Of a DNA stretch of 64,000 nucleotides, positions 8,794 to 17,387 are shown piece by piece; positions within the stretch are counted from its first letter, which is position 1, and every line of letters begins with the position of its first letter. Under the pieces are notes generated by a model. The model was not told the origin of the DNA and searched no databases. It was given only the letters and a program-made list of their open reading frames with translations. The DNA is from CAILHX01 sp964511385 (GTDB lineage Bacteria > Pseudomonadota > Gammaproteobacteria > Burkholderiales > Methylophilaceae), in assembly GCA_964511385.1 (NCBI GenBank), contig CAZEFE010000009.1:1-64000 (forward strand), given 5' to 3'. Both the position numbers and the translations under genes were made by a program.

Positions 8794-9246
8794 TTATTTC
8801 TTTCTTCTTGCCGCGAAAAAACGGCTGAGCAGACTGCCGCATTCCGGTGCCAGTACCCCGCTCGTGACTTCGCAGTGATGGTTCAGCTTCTTTTCCGCCA
8901 TCAGGTTGACCACGCTGCCGCAGGCACCGGTCTTGGGGTCGCTGGCGCCGAACACCAGCCGGGCGATGCGGGCGTGCTGGATGGCGCCGGTGCACATCAC
9001 GCAGGGCTCCAGCGTGACATACAGCGTGCAGCCCACCAGCCGGTAATTGCCCAGTTTACGTGCGGCTTCGCGCATCGCCACCATTTCGGCATGGGCGCTG
9101 GGGTCAACGCCGGAAATCGGCGCGTTGAAGCCGCGGCCGACAATTTCGCCGTCTTTCACCACCAGCGCGCCCACCGGCACTTCACCGGCGTTGGCGCCTT
9201 GTTGCGCCAGTTCCAGCGCGAGCTGCATGTAGTCGTTGTCGTTCAT
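8794..9246 (-). CDS. tadA: tRNA-specific adenosine deaminase TadA
   Basis: A 150-residue zinc deaminase that converts A34 to inosine in tRNA-Arg(ACG). The zinc and catalytic motifs are HAEM and PCVMC with the usual spacing, and the proton-shuttle Glu lies in HAE. Length matches E. coli TadA without an extra extension. The ATG overlaps the stop of the upstream transglutaminase gene by 4 nt (ATGA), so it is translationally coupled to a functionally unrelated gene. Confidence 0.93.
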   Translation of the reverse strand: MNDNDYMQLALELAQQGANAGEVPVGALVVKDGEIVGRGFNAPISGVDPSAHAEMVAMREAARKLGNYRLVGCTLYVTLEPCVMCTGAIQHARIARLVFGASDPKTGACGSVVNLMAEKKLNHHCEVTSGVLAPECGSLLSRFFAARRKK

Positions 9247-11189
9247 CGCACCTTGAAACTGTTGACGTGTTGTTCTAGCGCCGCCAGGTGCGCCGGATTG
9301 TGGCTGCCACCATAACGCAGCGGCAAGTACAGTTCAATGATGTTGTCTATTTGGGGCTGCGCGGCGGGAAACGCCTGCGCCGCGCGCACCGCGAAATCCA
9401 GCGGGCCTTCGGCGGGGGCGCGCTCCAGCCCGGCGCTGGCCAGCTTGCGCTGGAATTTCAGCCACAGCCGCTGTGGTTCATCCAGATAGCGTTTGGCAGG
9501 GCGCAGCAACACCAACGCAATCCCGCCGATGATCGCCAGCAGGAAACCCACCAACCACAGCACCAGGTCGGCCTTGCTCACCTTGCTGCCGGTAATGCGC
9601 GACAATAGCTCGGTCTGGCGCTTCTGGTTGTAGCCCAGTATCCATTGGTTGTAACTGTTGCTCACCGCATCCCAGCCCAGGTCGAGGCGCTTGGTTGGGG
9701 TGAGTTCCGGCCGTGCCAGCGCCGGCAGCGGCTCGGCTTCCGGCAAGGCGCTGGCGATGCCGGAAGCCACCCGCGCCGGCATCACCGCCGCGGTGGGGTC
9801 GACCCTGATCCAGCCTTTGCCCGCCACCCAGATTTCGGCCCAGGCGTGGGCGTCGGTCTGGCGTACGATCATGTAGTCGCCGAGCTTGTTGAACTCGCCG
9901 CCCTGGTAGCCGGTGACCACCCTGGCCGGCACCCCGGCGGCGCGCATCAGGTACACAAAACTGCCGGCAAAGTGTTCGCAGAACCCTTTTTTGGTGGTGA
10001 ACAAAAATTCGTCCACCGGATTGCCGCCCAACGGCGGCGCCAGCAGGGTGTAGGCAAAGTGGTTGCGGAACAGGTCCAGCGCGCGCTGGGCGATGGCTTG
10101 CGGGTCGGGGTTGGCCGCCGCCCATTGCTGCGCCAGTTGCCGCGTGCGCGGCTCGCCGGTAAACGGCAGTTGCAGTGCGCGTTCGTGCTCGCTGGGGCTT
10201 AGCGTGTCGCCATAGCGGAAATCGGTGCTGGAAGCCGCGTCGTAACGCATGCGCTGGCGCACCGCTTGCAGCGCCAGCAACTCGAAATCGGTGGAGAACG
10301 CGGTGGCGACCTGCCCGGTCTGCGGCGGCCTGACCGGCAAATCCAGCAAGAACAGCCACGGGCGGTTGTGCGGCTCCAGCGTCACCGTGTATTCCAGCGG
10401 GGTCGAGTTCGCCTCCAGTTCGGGCAAGCCGGGCGACCTTTCCCGTCCGCCGCCGCGCCAGGTCTGCCCGTCGAAACTCCACAGCACCGGCCCGCGCCAG
10501 TAAAGCTGTGTCTGCGGCGGCGGCTTGCCGCGAAACGCCACGCGGAACGCCACTTCGTACGATTTGGACAGGTTGCTGATCTTGCCCGGCGACATTTCGT
10601 CATCCAGCCCGGTCATGGCGCGGGTGGCGTCCTTGGGCGTCCCCCACAGCGGCCCTGGCGCGCGCGGGAACAGCACGAACAGCGCCAGCAGCAATGGAAT
10701 CGCCAGCCCCAGTAGCGTGCCTCCCAGTTTGAGCATCTGTTCCAGCGGCTGCGCCTGGTGATGGTTAATCGCAATCAGCGCGGTTGTCAGCGCCAGCAGC
10801 GGCGCGAGCGTGAGCGAGGCCATCAGCAGCGTCTGCGAAAACAGGAAAGTGCAGATGGTTAGGAAATAGCCGAGCAGCACCAGCAGCGTGAAGTCGCGCT
10901 GCGACCCGGCCTCCATCACCTTGAGCGCGAGCAGCAGGGTAAACAGCGCCACGCTGGCGTCGCGTCCAACCGCAATGCCGTAAGTCAGCATCACGCCTGC
11001 CACCATGGAAAGCAACAGCGGAAACAGCAGCCGCATGCCCGGCAGTTTTTTCTGGCGGGTTGCCAGGTGGTAGCGCCAGGCCAGTAGCAACGCCGCGACA
11101 ACCACCACCCAGGTCGCCTGGAACGGTGCATGCAGCGCCAGGATCAGCCCCAGCGAGCCCAGCACCCAGCGCAGTTGGAGCAGGTTCAT
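9243..11189 (-). CDS. TgpA-like membrane transglutaminase (DUF3488/DUF4129)
   Basis: A 648-residue membrane protein. About six hydrophobic helices fill residues 5-180, a periplasmic transglutaminase-like domain follows, and a last helix (about 545-565) leads to a cytoplasmic tail. The catalytic triad is visible as Cys404 (GFCEHFAG), His448 (TDAHAWAE) and Asp464 (IRVDPT). It belongs to the TgpA family, essential in Pseudomonas aeruginosa, whose natural substrate is unknown. It is coupled by a 4-nt overlap to the DUF58 gene upstream, the standard MoxR-DUF58-transglutaminase order. Confidence 0.9.
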   Translation of the reverse strand: MNLLQLRWVLGSLGLILALHAPFQATWVVVVAALLLAWRYHLATRQKKLPGMRLLFPLLLSMVAGVMLTYGIAVGRDASVALFTLLLALKVMEAGSQRDFTLLVLLGYFLTICTFLFSQTLLMASLTLAPLLALTTALIAINHHQAQPLEQMLKLGGTLLGLAIPLLLALFVLFPRAPGPLWGTPKDATRAMTGLDDEMSPGKISNLSKSYEVAFRVAFRGKPPPQTQLYWRGPVLWSFDGQTWRGGGRERSPGLPELEANSTPLEYTVTLEPHNRPWLFLLDLPVRPPQTGQVATAFSTDFELLALQAVRQRMRYDAASSTDFRYGDTLSPSEHERALQLPFTGEPRTRQLAQQWAAANPDPQAIAQRALDLFRNHFAYTLLAPPLGGNPVDEFLFTTKKGFCEHFAGSFVYLMRAAGVPARVVTGYQGGEFNKLGDYMIVRQTDAHAWAEIWVAGKGWIRVDPTAAVMPARVASGIASALPEAEPLPALARPELTPTKRLDLGWDAVSNSYNQWILGYNQKRQTELLSRITGSKVSKADLVLWLVGFLLAIIGGIALVLLRPAKRYLDEPQRLWLKFQRKLASAGLERAPAEGPLDFAVRAAQAFPAAQPQIDNIIELYLPLRYGGSHNPAHLAALEQHVNSFKVR

Positions 11190-12136
11190 AACAGCGCCAG
11201 CGCCTTCAGCGCTGCGCGAAAATGAGCTTCGCCGCTGGCCGGTTGCAGGGTCAGGCCCGGCAGGCGCAGGCCGAATGCCAGCCCGGCTTCGTGCGCATCC
11301 AGCACCCAGCGCGTCAGTTGCGACAGCTTGTGTTCGGTATCATTGCCGGGCAGCGCATCCCAATCCAGCCACGGCGCCTGTTGCCCCCGGCCTTCGAATT
11401 CCTTGGTGTACATTCCCTGTTCGCGCGCCGAGGCTTTCCAGTCCACGCGTCGCATCGAATCGCCTTGCCGGTAGGCGCGTACGCCGGATAAATCTTCGTC
11501 GCCGCTGGTCGTGAGCAGCCCCTGCGCATGCTGTTGCGGCACCGCCACCGGCAACGGCGTGCCGTGTCGCGCGGGGTGCGGGTAAACCAGGCAGGCCAGC
11601 CCCAGGCCGGCATAACCCCAGGTGTGGAACAGCCCCAGCGGAAAGCGGGTGAATACGCTGATGCGCCCCGGCTTTAACCAACCCCGTTTAGTCGCGGGGA
11701 TTTCCAGTACCGGCTCGCAACTGCCAAACGCCGGCACCTCACAGAAAACAACCGGCTGGCCGCCAACCCGCAGGCCGATGGCGTGGCGGTCGCGGCCGCG
11801 TTTGTCAGCAACATGCAGCGCAAACCGCGCAGGCTCGCCAACAAACACCGGCGGGCATTTGCCCGCGGCGATGGAGAGATAGGCCAGGTTGCGCCAGGTG
11901 TGCAGCATCGCCACCACGCCCAGCCCCATCAGCCAGAACGCCAGCGCGTAGCCCAGGTTCAGGCTGTAGTTGATGCTGCCGACCAGCATGCCCACCAGCA
12001 TCAGCGCAAACAGCACGCCGGCCTTGCTGGGCAGGATGTAGACATGCCGGCGGTCGAGCACGGCGGCATGGTTTTGCAGCTTGGGCGTGCGCAGCAGGGT
12101 GCGCCAGTTGAAAGTGAAAGGCAGCTTGAGTTGCAT
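11186..12136 (-). CDS. DUF58 protein of a MoxR-associated module
   Basis: A 316-residue protein with two N-terminal membrane helices (about 35-80) and a C-terminal DUF58 region containing the family hallmark GVRAYRQGDSMRRVDWKASAR-like segment. DUF58 proteins often carry a degenerate von Willebrand A fold and act with MoxR AAA+ ATPases. It overlaps the transglutaminase gene by 4 nt. Its usual partner moxR lies 1.5 kb upstream, separated by two unrelated genes. Confidence 0.88.
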   Translation of the reverse strand: MQLKLPFTFNWRTLLRTPKLQNHAAVLDRRHVYILPSKAGVLFALMLVGMLVGSINYSLNLGYALAFWLMGLGVVAMLHTWRNLAYLSIAAGKCPPVFVGEPARFALHVADKRGRDRHAIGLRVGGQPVVFCEVPAFGSCEPVLEIPATKRGWLKPGRISVFTRFPLGLFHTWGYAGLGLACLVYPHPARHGTPLPVAVPQQHAQGLLTTSGDEDLSGVRAYRQGDSMRRVDWKASAREQGMYTKEFEGRGQQAPWLDWDALPGNDTEHKLSQLTRWVLDAHEAGLAFGLRLPGLTLQPASGEAHFRAALKALALL

Positions 12137-12175
12137 GGCTGGCGGTGACCTACATGCCGCGCGCGGCGTGGGGCG

Positions 12176-12547
12176 TCAAACGATTTTGCACGGAATCAAC
12201 GCATCCTCGTCGAATTCGTACACCGAACACATGCGGTGGTAGCCGTCGGCAATAATCACCTTGCCGTTGGTTTTGTCCCTGACCAGCAGCAGTGGCGATA
12301 GCGCATGGCCGGCCAGAATCTTCTTGCGGTTTTTTTCCACATGCGCATTGCTGACCCCCAGCAGTGACAGTTCAGAAGCGCGGAAAATATCCTTGGCCTT
12401 GAACTCCGTCATCGGCTCCTGCTTCAGTTGCTGCACATACCGGGCCGCCGTTTGGGTGTCCTGTACCAGGCTCAGATAGGATAGGGCGGCCGGATAATCA
12501 TGGTCTTCCGGCGCGGCCAACCATTTGATCTCGATTTTGTTGCTCAT
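12176..12547 (-). CDS. ParB/sulfiredoxin-fold protein
   Basis: A 123-residue protein. The C-terminal half (SPLLLVRDKTNGKVIIADGYHRMCSVYEFDE) has the ParB-N / sulfiredoxin pattern, in which IIADGYHR corresponds to the GxxR nucleotide-binding box. The N-terminal half is helical and has no recognised domain. A strong AGGAGG site stands 4 nt before the ATG, unlike the coupled starts of its neighbours, which suggests independent translation. There is no ParA or parS-like context, so plasmid partition is unlikely. The function is unknown. Confidence 0.6.
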   Translation of the reverse strand: MSNKIEIKWLAAPEDHDYPAALSYLSLVQDTQTAARYVQQLKQEPMTEFKAKDIFRASELSLLGVSNAHVEKNRKKILAGHALSPLLLVRDKTNGKVIIADGYHRMCSVYEFDEDALIPCKIV

Positions 12548-12690
12548 ATGTCCTCCTGCAGGATGCGTGTTGAAAGTGAAGTGGTGTAGTCAATTTGTTG
12601 CCACTGGCAGCAAGGTGGCTCGTAAGGAGCCGTAGATGAATTACAGGATTTCGTTCCCCCTGAGTTACGGGCGCTACACATAAGCGGCAA

Positions 12691-13680
12691 TTACTGCCGG
12701 ACTTTGTGCAGCCTTAATTTATAGCTCTTGCAGCGACGATGAGTATCCTTTTCAAACTGTTTAGCGTTTTCATAGCTGACGCCATATTTTTCATATTCAT
12801 CTGTTGACACCACTCCGGCTCTAACCCCGTAATAAAAGGTCTTCCAAGTATTGCCTTGAATTTTAGCTTCATCAAAATATGGCCTGTAAAGCCCAGGATT
12901 ATTGTCTACTCTAATAACATCACTTTTGGATATCTCATAAAACTCAAACGGAAAGTCCGTGATTTTCCAATCATTAGTGACAGGCCGTAATACTGAGCCG
13001 CGATAGGCCTTAATTCCATACCCTCGGTCATTTTTATTTGTAATCGGTATTGTTCTATATTGAGGATACCCTAGGTCGAGGTACCAATTTTCAACTTCTC
13101 CCGGTTCCCATAGGGCAGGTATTCCCATACATTCCGGAACATTTACCTCCATTGAAGCAAGGCGCTTACCGTCTTGAGTCAGTCTAATTACTAGCCACTG
13201 TATTGACGGATGACTACCACCAGTTACCCCCTGTAATAAAAGCAAACCTTTGTTATAGCCATAATTGAATCCACTCAAATGATCGTTTAGGTAAACTTCA
13301 TTTTCGGCAAGGCTGGCTGAGACGGCATTGTAGTCTTTGCTAAATTCTGGGCGAATGACATATGTGCCACTTTGTAGTTTTATTTCCAAGCTATGCTTAA
13401 GTTCAAAACCTTTCCCTTCCTTTTTTTTGCCTCCCCACCAATACGTACCAGCTTTATCGTCATATCTAATCTCAGCACCAATCTCTGGGATCGGTATTGG
13501 ATTAAGTTCTGTTGGCGAGGCTGGTGTTTTTGGTAGTACTAATTTCTCACCAGACATAACGTTGCCACAGTTCAAAAGTGTAAATATAAGAGCGGAAGCT
13601 ATTACCAAGCTTTGCCAGCTAGCGGGTGTAGTTAGCTGGCATTGGGTGCGCAAGTTCATTAATGGTCGAGTTGTGTTCAC
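12691..13680 (-). CDS. Hypothetical exported protein inserted in the moxR operon
   Basis: A 329-residue protein with no recognised domain. A hydrophobic segment at about residues 22-40 followed by Cys (TLLNCGNV) could be a signal peptide or weak lipobox, and the mature part is rich in Tyr, Trp and charged residues. The GTG start overlaps the MoxR stop (GTGA), so it is likely translated by coupling; an internal ATG at 13659 is an alternative. By eye its base composition is much more AT-rich than the flanking genes, which suggests later arrival. Confidence 0.6.
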   Translation of the reverse strand: MNTTRPLMNLRTQCQLTTPASWQSLVIASALIFTLLNCGNVMSGEKLVLPKTPASPTELNPIPIPEIGAEIRYDDKAGTYWWGGKKKEGKGFELKHSLEIKLQSGTYVIRPEFSKDYNAVSASLAENEVYLNDHLSGFNYGYNKGLLLLQGVTGGSHPSIQWLVIRLTQDGKRLASMEVNVPECMGIPALWEPGEVENWYLDLGYPQYRTIPITNKNDRGYGIKAYRGSVLRPVTNDWKITDFPFEFYEISKSDVIRVDNNPGLYRPYFDEAKIQGNTWKTFYYGVRAGVVSTDEYEKYGVSYENAKQFEKDTHRRCKSYKLRLHKVRQ

Positions 13681-14576
13681 GGAATGGCTACCGCCAATAA
13701 TTTGATTGCATTGATTTCACTTCCCTGCGTGCTGCGCAGCCGGTGACCGGCAACAGCGGGGAGGATAGCCTGCAAATCTTCCGGGATGGCGTAATCGCGG
13801 CCTTCCATCAGCGCCCAGGCCTGGGCGCATTGCTTCAGCGCCAGCCCGGCGCGCGGGCTTAACCCGGCTTCAAATTCCGGGGTGTTGCGGCTGAATTCCA
13901 GTATCGCTTGCAGGTAGTCCAGCAGCGCATCCGATACCGTGATGCGGGTGGCGGCCTGTTGCATTTCAATCAGCCCGGCGGCGTTGGTGACCGGCTCCAG
14001 GCCTTGCAGGAAATCGCGGCCGCTGCCGGTGGCGAGCAGGCTGCGCTCGGAGCGGGCATCGGGATACCCCAGCGTGATACGCATCAAAAAGCGGTCGAGT
14101 TGCGATTCCGGCAGCGGGAAGGTGCCGATATGGGTGGCCGGGTTTTGCGTGGCGATGACGCAGAACGGCTGCGGCAGTGGGCGCGTTTCGCCTTCCAGCG
14201 TCACCTGCCGTTCTTCCATCACTTCCAGCAGCGCGCTTTGGGTCTTGGGCGTGGCGCGGTTGATTTCGTCGGCCAGCAGCACGTTGGTGAATACCGGGCC
14301 GGGGTGGAAGGTGAACGCGGCTTGGTTGCGGTCGTACACCGAAACGCCGAGGATATCGGCGGGCAACAGGTCGCTGGTGAACTGCACGCGGCGGAACTCC
14401 AGCCCCAGCACTTGCGCCAGGGCATGCGCCAGCGTGGTTTTGCCCATGCCGGGCAGGTCTTCGATCAGCAGGTGGCCGCGCGCCAGGATACAGGCCAGGC
14501 TCAAGCGAATCTGCGGCTCCTTGCCGAGGATGACGTTGCTGGTGGCGGAGATGATGTTTGTCAGCGTGGTGTGCAC
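13677..14576 (-). CDS. MoxR-family AAA+ ATPase
   Basis: A 299-residue chaperone-like ATPase with Walker A GMGKTT, Walker B LLADEINR, the RATPKTQSALLEVMEE helix and sensor-1 ATQNP. Members work with DUF58 and vWA proteins in folding or metal-insertion of partners. The GTG start is 12 nt downstream of the NAD(P)HX repair gene. The downstream DUF58 and transglutaminase genes are the expected partners but are displaced by an insertion of two genes. Confidence 0.9.
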   Translation of the reverse strand: MHTTLTNIISATSNVILGKEPQIRLSLACILARGHLLIEDLPGMGKTTLAHALAQVLGLEFRRVQFTSDLLPADILGVSVYDRNQAAFTFHPGPVFTNVLLADEINRATPKTQSALLEVMEERQVTLEGETRPLPQPFCVIATQNPATHIGTFPLPESQLDRFLMRITLGYPDARSERSLLATGSGRDFLQGLEPVTNAAGLIEMQQAATRITVSDALLDYLQAILEFSRNTPEFEAGLSPRAGLALKQCAQAWALMEGRDYAIPEDLQAILPAVAGHRLRSTQGSEINAIKLLAVAIP

Positions 14577-14588
14577 GGTGCGGCTTTC

Positions 14589-16028
14589 TTATTGATTGAG
14601 CAAATGTCTTACTTCTTCGGCGATTTCTGAAGCGGTGAGCCCGACCGGGCCGATGCCCTGGGCAACCAGGTTGTCAGCCGCCAAACCATGCAGGTAAACG
14701 CCCAGCAGCGTTGCCTGCCCTATATCCATGCCCTGGGCGATCAGCGCGCCGATGATGCCGGCCAGCACGTCCCCCATGCCGGCGCTGGAAAGGCCGGGGT
14801 TGCCGCTGGTGTTGATGTGCCAGTTTCCGTCAGGCGTCGCAATGATGCTGCCGGCGCCCTTGAGGATGACTACGGTATTGTATTGCCGGGCAATAGTTTG
14901 CGCGCTGGCGATGCGGTCGGCCTGCACGGTGTTGGTGTCGGTATGCAGCAGCGCGGCGGCCTCGCCGGGGTGGGGTGTGAGCACCGCATGGCCGCGCTCG
15001 CGCAGGATGCCGTGGAGCACGGCATCCGCCGCCAGCAGGTGCAACGCATCGGCATCCAGCACCAGCGGGGCAGGGTGTTGCAGCGCAGCGGCAAGCATCT
15101 TTCTGGCTTCTTCCGAGCGCCCCATGCCGGGGCCGACGATGATGCTGTTGATGCTGTCGGCCAGAGCCGCTTCGGCGTGGCGCAGCATCAGTTCCGGATA
15201 AGCCAGGTCCAGCAGCGGCGCGTCTTTCGCCAACAGGTGGCAAAACACCCGCCCGCTGCCTGCCAGCAGCGCGGCACGGCTCGCCAGCAGCGCCGCGCCC
15301 ACCATGCCGGAATCGCCGCCCACGACCGCCACGCTGCCGAAACTGCCTTTGTGCGCGTTGCGTGGCCGTGGCGGCAACCGGCAGGGCCGGGTCTCCACCA
15401 GCCAGCCGGAAGCGTTGGCCGGGGCGGTGCCAAGTCGATCCAGGTGCACCTGCCCGGCGTGGTCCGGGCCATCCAGCGTGAACAACCCCGGTTTCAGGCC
15501 GATAAAGGTCAGCGTGTGGTCGGCGCGAATGGCGTCGCCGAACACACGCCCGGTGTCGGCGCACAGGCCGCTGGGGATATCGATGGCCAGGCGCGGCGCC
15601 GGCAGTTGGTTCACGGCCCGGATCAGCCGGGCATAAGGCGCCTCCGGCGGGCGCGCCAAGCCGATGCCAAACAGGCCGTCGATGACCAGGCCGAATGCAA
15701 TGTCTTCCGGGATATCGCTGGCAAGCGTACCGCCGCAGGCCAGCCAGGCATCAAACGCGGCGCGCGCATCGGGCGGCAGCCTGGTGACGTCGCCGGTGAA
15801 CACCATGTGCACTTTCTGCCAGCGCTCTTTCAGCAGGCGCGCCGCAACCAGCGCATCGCCGCCGTTGTTGCCGGGCCCGGCCAGGATCAGGATGTCCGGC
15901 TTGCCCTCATCGGCCAGTGTGGCGGCGAGTTGGGCCACCGCTTGACCGGCCCGCTCCATCAGGCCGCCCGCGCCATGTTGCTGTTCAACGAGGCGAATCT
16001 GGGCCGAGAGTAAAATGGGGTCGGGCAC
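14589..16028 (-). CDS. nnr: Bifunctional NAD(P)H-hydrate epimerase / ADP-dependent NAD(P)HX dehydratase
   Basis: A 479-residue protein repairing hydrated NAD(P)H. The N-terminal YjeF epimerase domain shows ILAGPGNNGGDALVAARLL, and the C-terminal ribokinase-like dehydratase shows VGPGMGRSEEA, LDADAL, LTPHPGEAAALL and GNPGLSSAGMGDVLAGIIG. I chose the GTG at 16028 because GGGAG lies 8 nt upstream; a GTG 39 bp further upstream has no such site. It heads the minus-strand run that continues into moxR. Confidence 0.9.
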   Translation of the reverse strand: MPDPILLSAQIRLVEQQHGAGGLMERAGQAVAQLAATLADEGKPDILILAGPGNNGGDALVAARLLKERWQKVHMVFTGDVTRLPPDARAAFDAWLACGGTLASDIPEDIAFGLVIDGLFGIGLARPPEAPYARLIRAVNQLPAPRLAIDIPSGLCADTGRVFGDAIRADHTLTFIGLKPGLFTLDGPDHAGQVHLDRLGTAPANASGWLVETRPCRLPPRPRNAHKGSFGSVAVVGGDSGMVGAALLASRAALLAGSGRVFCHLLAKDAPLLDLAYPELMLRHAEAALADSINSIIVGPGMGRSEEARKMLAAALQHPAPLVLDADALHLLAADAVLHGILRERGHAVLTPHPGEAAALLHTDTNTVQADRIASAQTIARQYNTVVILKGAGSIIATPDGNWHINTSGNPGLSSAGMGDVLAGIIGALIAQGMDIGQATLLGVYLHGLAADNLVAQGIGPVGLTASEIAEEVRHLLNQ

Positions 16029-16080
16029 GATTCCTACTCCCTTATCGGTAGGGGATGCTGTGCGCACCAGGTTAATGGAT

Positions 16081-16097
16081 GGTGCGTATGGCGCACC
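16081..16097. repeat. Short GGTGCG hairpin of REP type
   Basis: The arms GGTGCG (16081-16086) and CGCACC (16092-16097) enclose a 5-nt loop just upstream of the NAD(P)HX repair gene. The wording GGTGCGTATGGCGCACCCTA is typical of dispersed intergenic palindromes in environmental proteobacteria, but only one copy is visible here. Confidence 0.4.
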
Positions 16098-16133
16098 CTA
16101 CGCTTGCTAAAATTGCATTATTTGAAGCCACAA

Positions 16134-16658
16134 CTAGCTCTTTTCTCTATCTCTTAAATATGTTCCATAAATAAAAATCAACCCAACTAAATTTAATACG
16201 AGGGCAAATATCCATTCGGTTTTCCTGTCCTGTCGGAAGAAGGATTTAGTTGTTGAAAAATCAATCCGAATCTTTTTTGATGGACAATCCAACTTCCACA
16301 CCCTGAAGTGATTCAGAAATGTCCAATGCAGATACGCTCCAGTGATTTCAACGGCACATCCGCGCAAATGCATGCGATCTTCTTCGGTCCATCCAGAAAA
16401 TCTAGCTCCGTAGAGCCCCATAGCACTCAAAGACTTATCAACCGGGAATTCCATTTTTTCCTGTGAACCATCATCAAGTTCTACTAGCAAATGCGGATTC
16501 TCACGATGAGTTTCTAGTATTCGTGCATGAAGGGTTTCTAAATCATCGCCTCTTGGAAAGCCATTTGTAAAAGAAACAATAGACGGAATTACGCATAGCC
16601 AGAGCATCAACACCGTTGTTAATATCGTACTTCCATATTTCTTATACCAAGGCTTCAC
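16134..16658 (-). CDS. Hypothetical protein with two membrane helices
   Basis: A protein of about 174 residues with a helix near each end (TILTTVLMLWLCVIPSIVSF and WIFALVLNLVGLIFIYGTYL) and a soluble, probably periplasmic, middle that includes two cysteines. No family is recognised. The GTG at 16658 was chosen because GGAGG lies 8 nt upstream; a GTG 15 bp earlier overlaps that site. Composition is AT-rich relative to neighbours. Confidence 0.55.
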   Translation of the reverse strand: MKPWYKKYGSTILTTVLMLWLCVIPSIVSFTNGFPRGDDLETLHARILETHRENPHLLVELDDGSQEKMEFPVDKSLSAMGLYGARFSGWTEEDRMHLRGCAVEITGAYLHWTFLNHFRVWKLDCPSKKIRIDFSTTKSFFRQDRKTEWIFALVLNLVGLIFIYGTYLRDREKS

Positions 16659-16734
16659 GCGGCTATCCTCCACTTCTCATCATTCGCCACAGTAACGAAT
16701 AAATAAATGGGCTCAGACACGATTTTCCCGCAAC

Positions 16735-16959
16735 CTAGTGGAGCCCCAAAACCCACTTGATGACATATTTCGCCACAAAACTGACAATGCCCAGCGCCAG
16801 CGCCAGGAACAGCACCAGGGTGCCGACCTTGCCGGCCTTGGATTCCCACGCCAGGTGTCCGATGATGAACAGCATGAACAGGATCAGGGCAATGATGCCG
16901 TAGGTGGAAAAGAAGTCGGAAATCTGGGCTTCGGTAAAGCCGAAAACGGTGTTTTGCAA
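16735..16959 (-). CDS. DUF2788 small membrane protein
   Basis: A 74-residue protein with two hydrophobic helices (YGIIALILFMLFIIGHLAWE and VGTLVLFLALALGIVSFVAK). It matches DUF2788, a family of short proteobacterial inner-membrane proteins of unknown role, typically opening with FGFTEAQIS. I chose a TTG start because GGAG stands 8 nt upstream and the protein then begins at the conserved family N-terminus; no ATG is suitably placed. Confidence 0.75.
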   Translation of the reverse strand: MQNTVFGFTEAQISDFFSTYGIIALILFMLFIIGHLAWESKAGKVGTLVLFLALALGIVSFVAKYVIKWVLGLH

Positions 16960-17006
16960 AATGCGTTCTCCAGTCGGTTTTTGGCAGATTGTAAGCCAGC
17001 CGGGCG

Positions 17007-17042
17007 TCTGTGTCAGTTCATTCCCACGGCGGGTTGCCCTTG
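17007..17042. repeat. 36-bp direct repeat, left copy
   Basis: This 36-bp sequence is identical to 17913-17948. The right copy spans the 3' end and stop codon of lysR, so the left copy reads as a displaced lysR tail (GNPPWE region). Similarity may continue weakly for another 20-30 bp (GCTTCCACAGG versus GCTTCCCACAGG). Between the copies lie exactly two genes, DUF4160 and its HTH partner. Confidence 0.9.
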
Positions 17043-17124
17043 TTGCGATACTCGCTTCCACAGGTTTCTTATGCGGTAACCCTCCACTCCACACCGTTCG
17101 TGAGGAGTCTTTGCTTGGAAAATA

Positions 17125-17152
17125 TTGACTGGTGCAATAATTTCCCTATACC
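17125..17152 (+). promoter_or_regulatory. Candidate promoter of the DUF4160 pair
   Basis: A TTGACT -35 box at 17125-17130, 16-bp spacer and TATACC -10 box at 17147-17152. The expected transcription start falls on or just before the ATG at 17160, and no ribosome-binding site precedes that ATG, so the transcript may be leaderless. Confidence 0.5.
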
Positions 17153-17159
17153 ATTCCCT

Positions 17160-17387
17160 ATGCCTCGCGTTGCCTCTTTTACCAAGTTTGGCCTGTACCT
17201 GTATGCCAACGACCACGGTGTTGCCCATGTGCATATTGAATCACCCGTTGGTCGCGCTTCTATCGCCATTGCCGATGGTGCTGTGTTGGCTGGCCATGTG
17301 CCCGTGAGCATGGTGCGCGAAGCGCAAGCCTGGGTGGCGGCCCATCGCGATGAATTATTGGATTTGTGGAAGGAGTTACACGAATGA
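17160..17387 (+). CDS. DUF4160 protein of a toxin-antitoxin-like pair
   Basis: A 75-residue protein beginning MPRVASFTKFGLYLYANDHG and containing AHVHIES, the DUF4160 signature. DUF4160 genes are regularly followed by a DUF2442 gene and are predicted, not proven, to form a toxin-antitoxin-like pair. The stop overlaps the next ATG by 4 nt (ATGA). No Shine-Dalgarno sequence is visible, and the start coincides with the predicted transcription start. Confidence 0.75.
   Translation: MPRVASFTKFGLYLYANDHGVAHVHIESPVGRASIAIADGAVLAGHVPVSMVREAQAWVAAHRDELLDLWKELHE

Noticed and set aside
12176..12547. A plasmid-partition ParB
   Set aside because: Only the small ParB/sulfiredoxin-like fold is present; no HTH domain, ParA or parS site.
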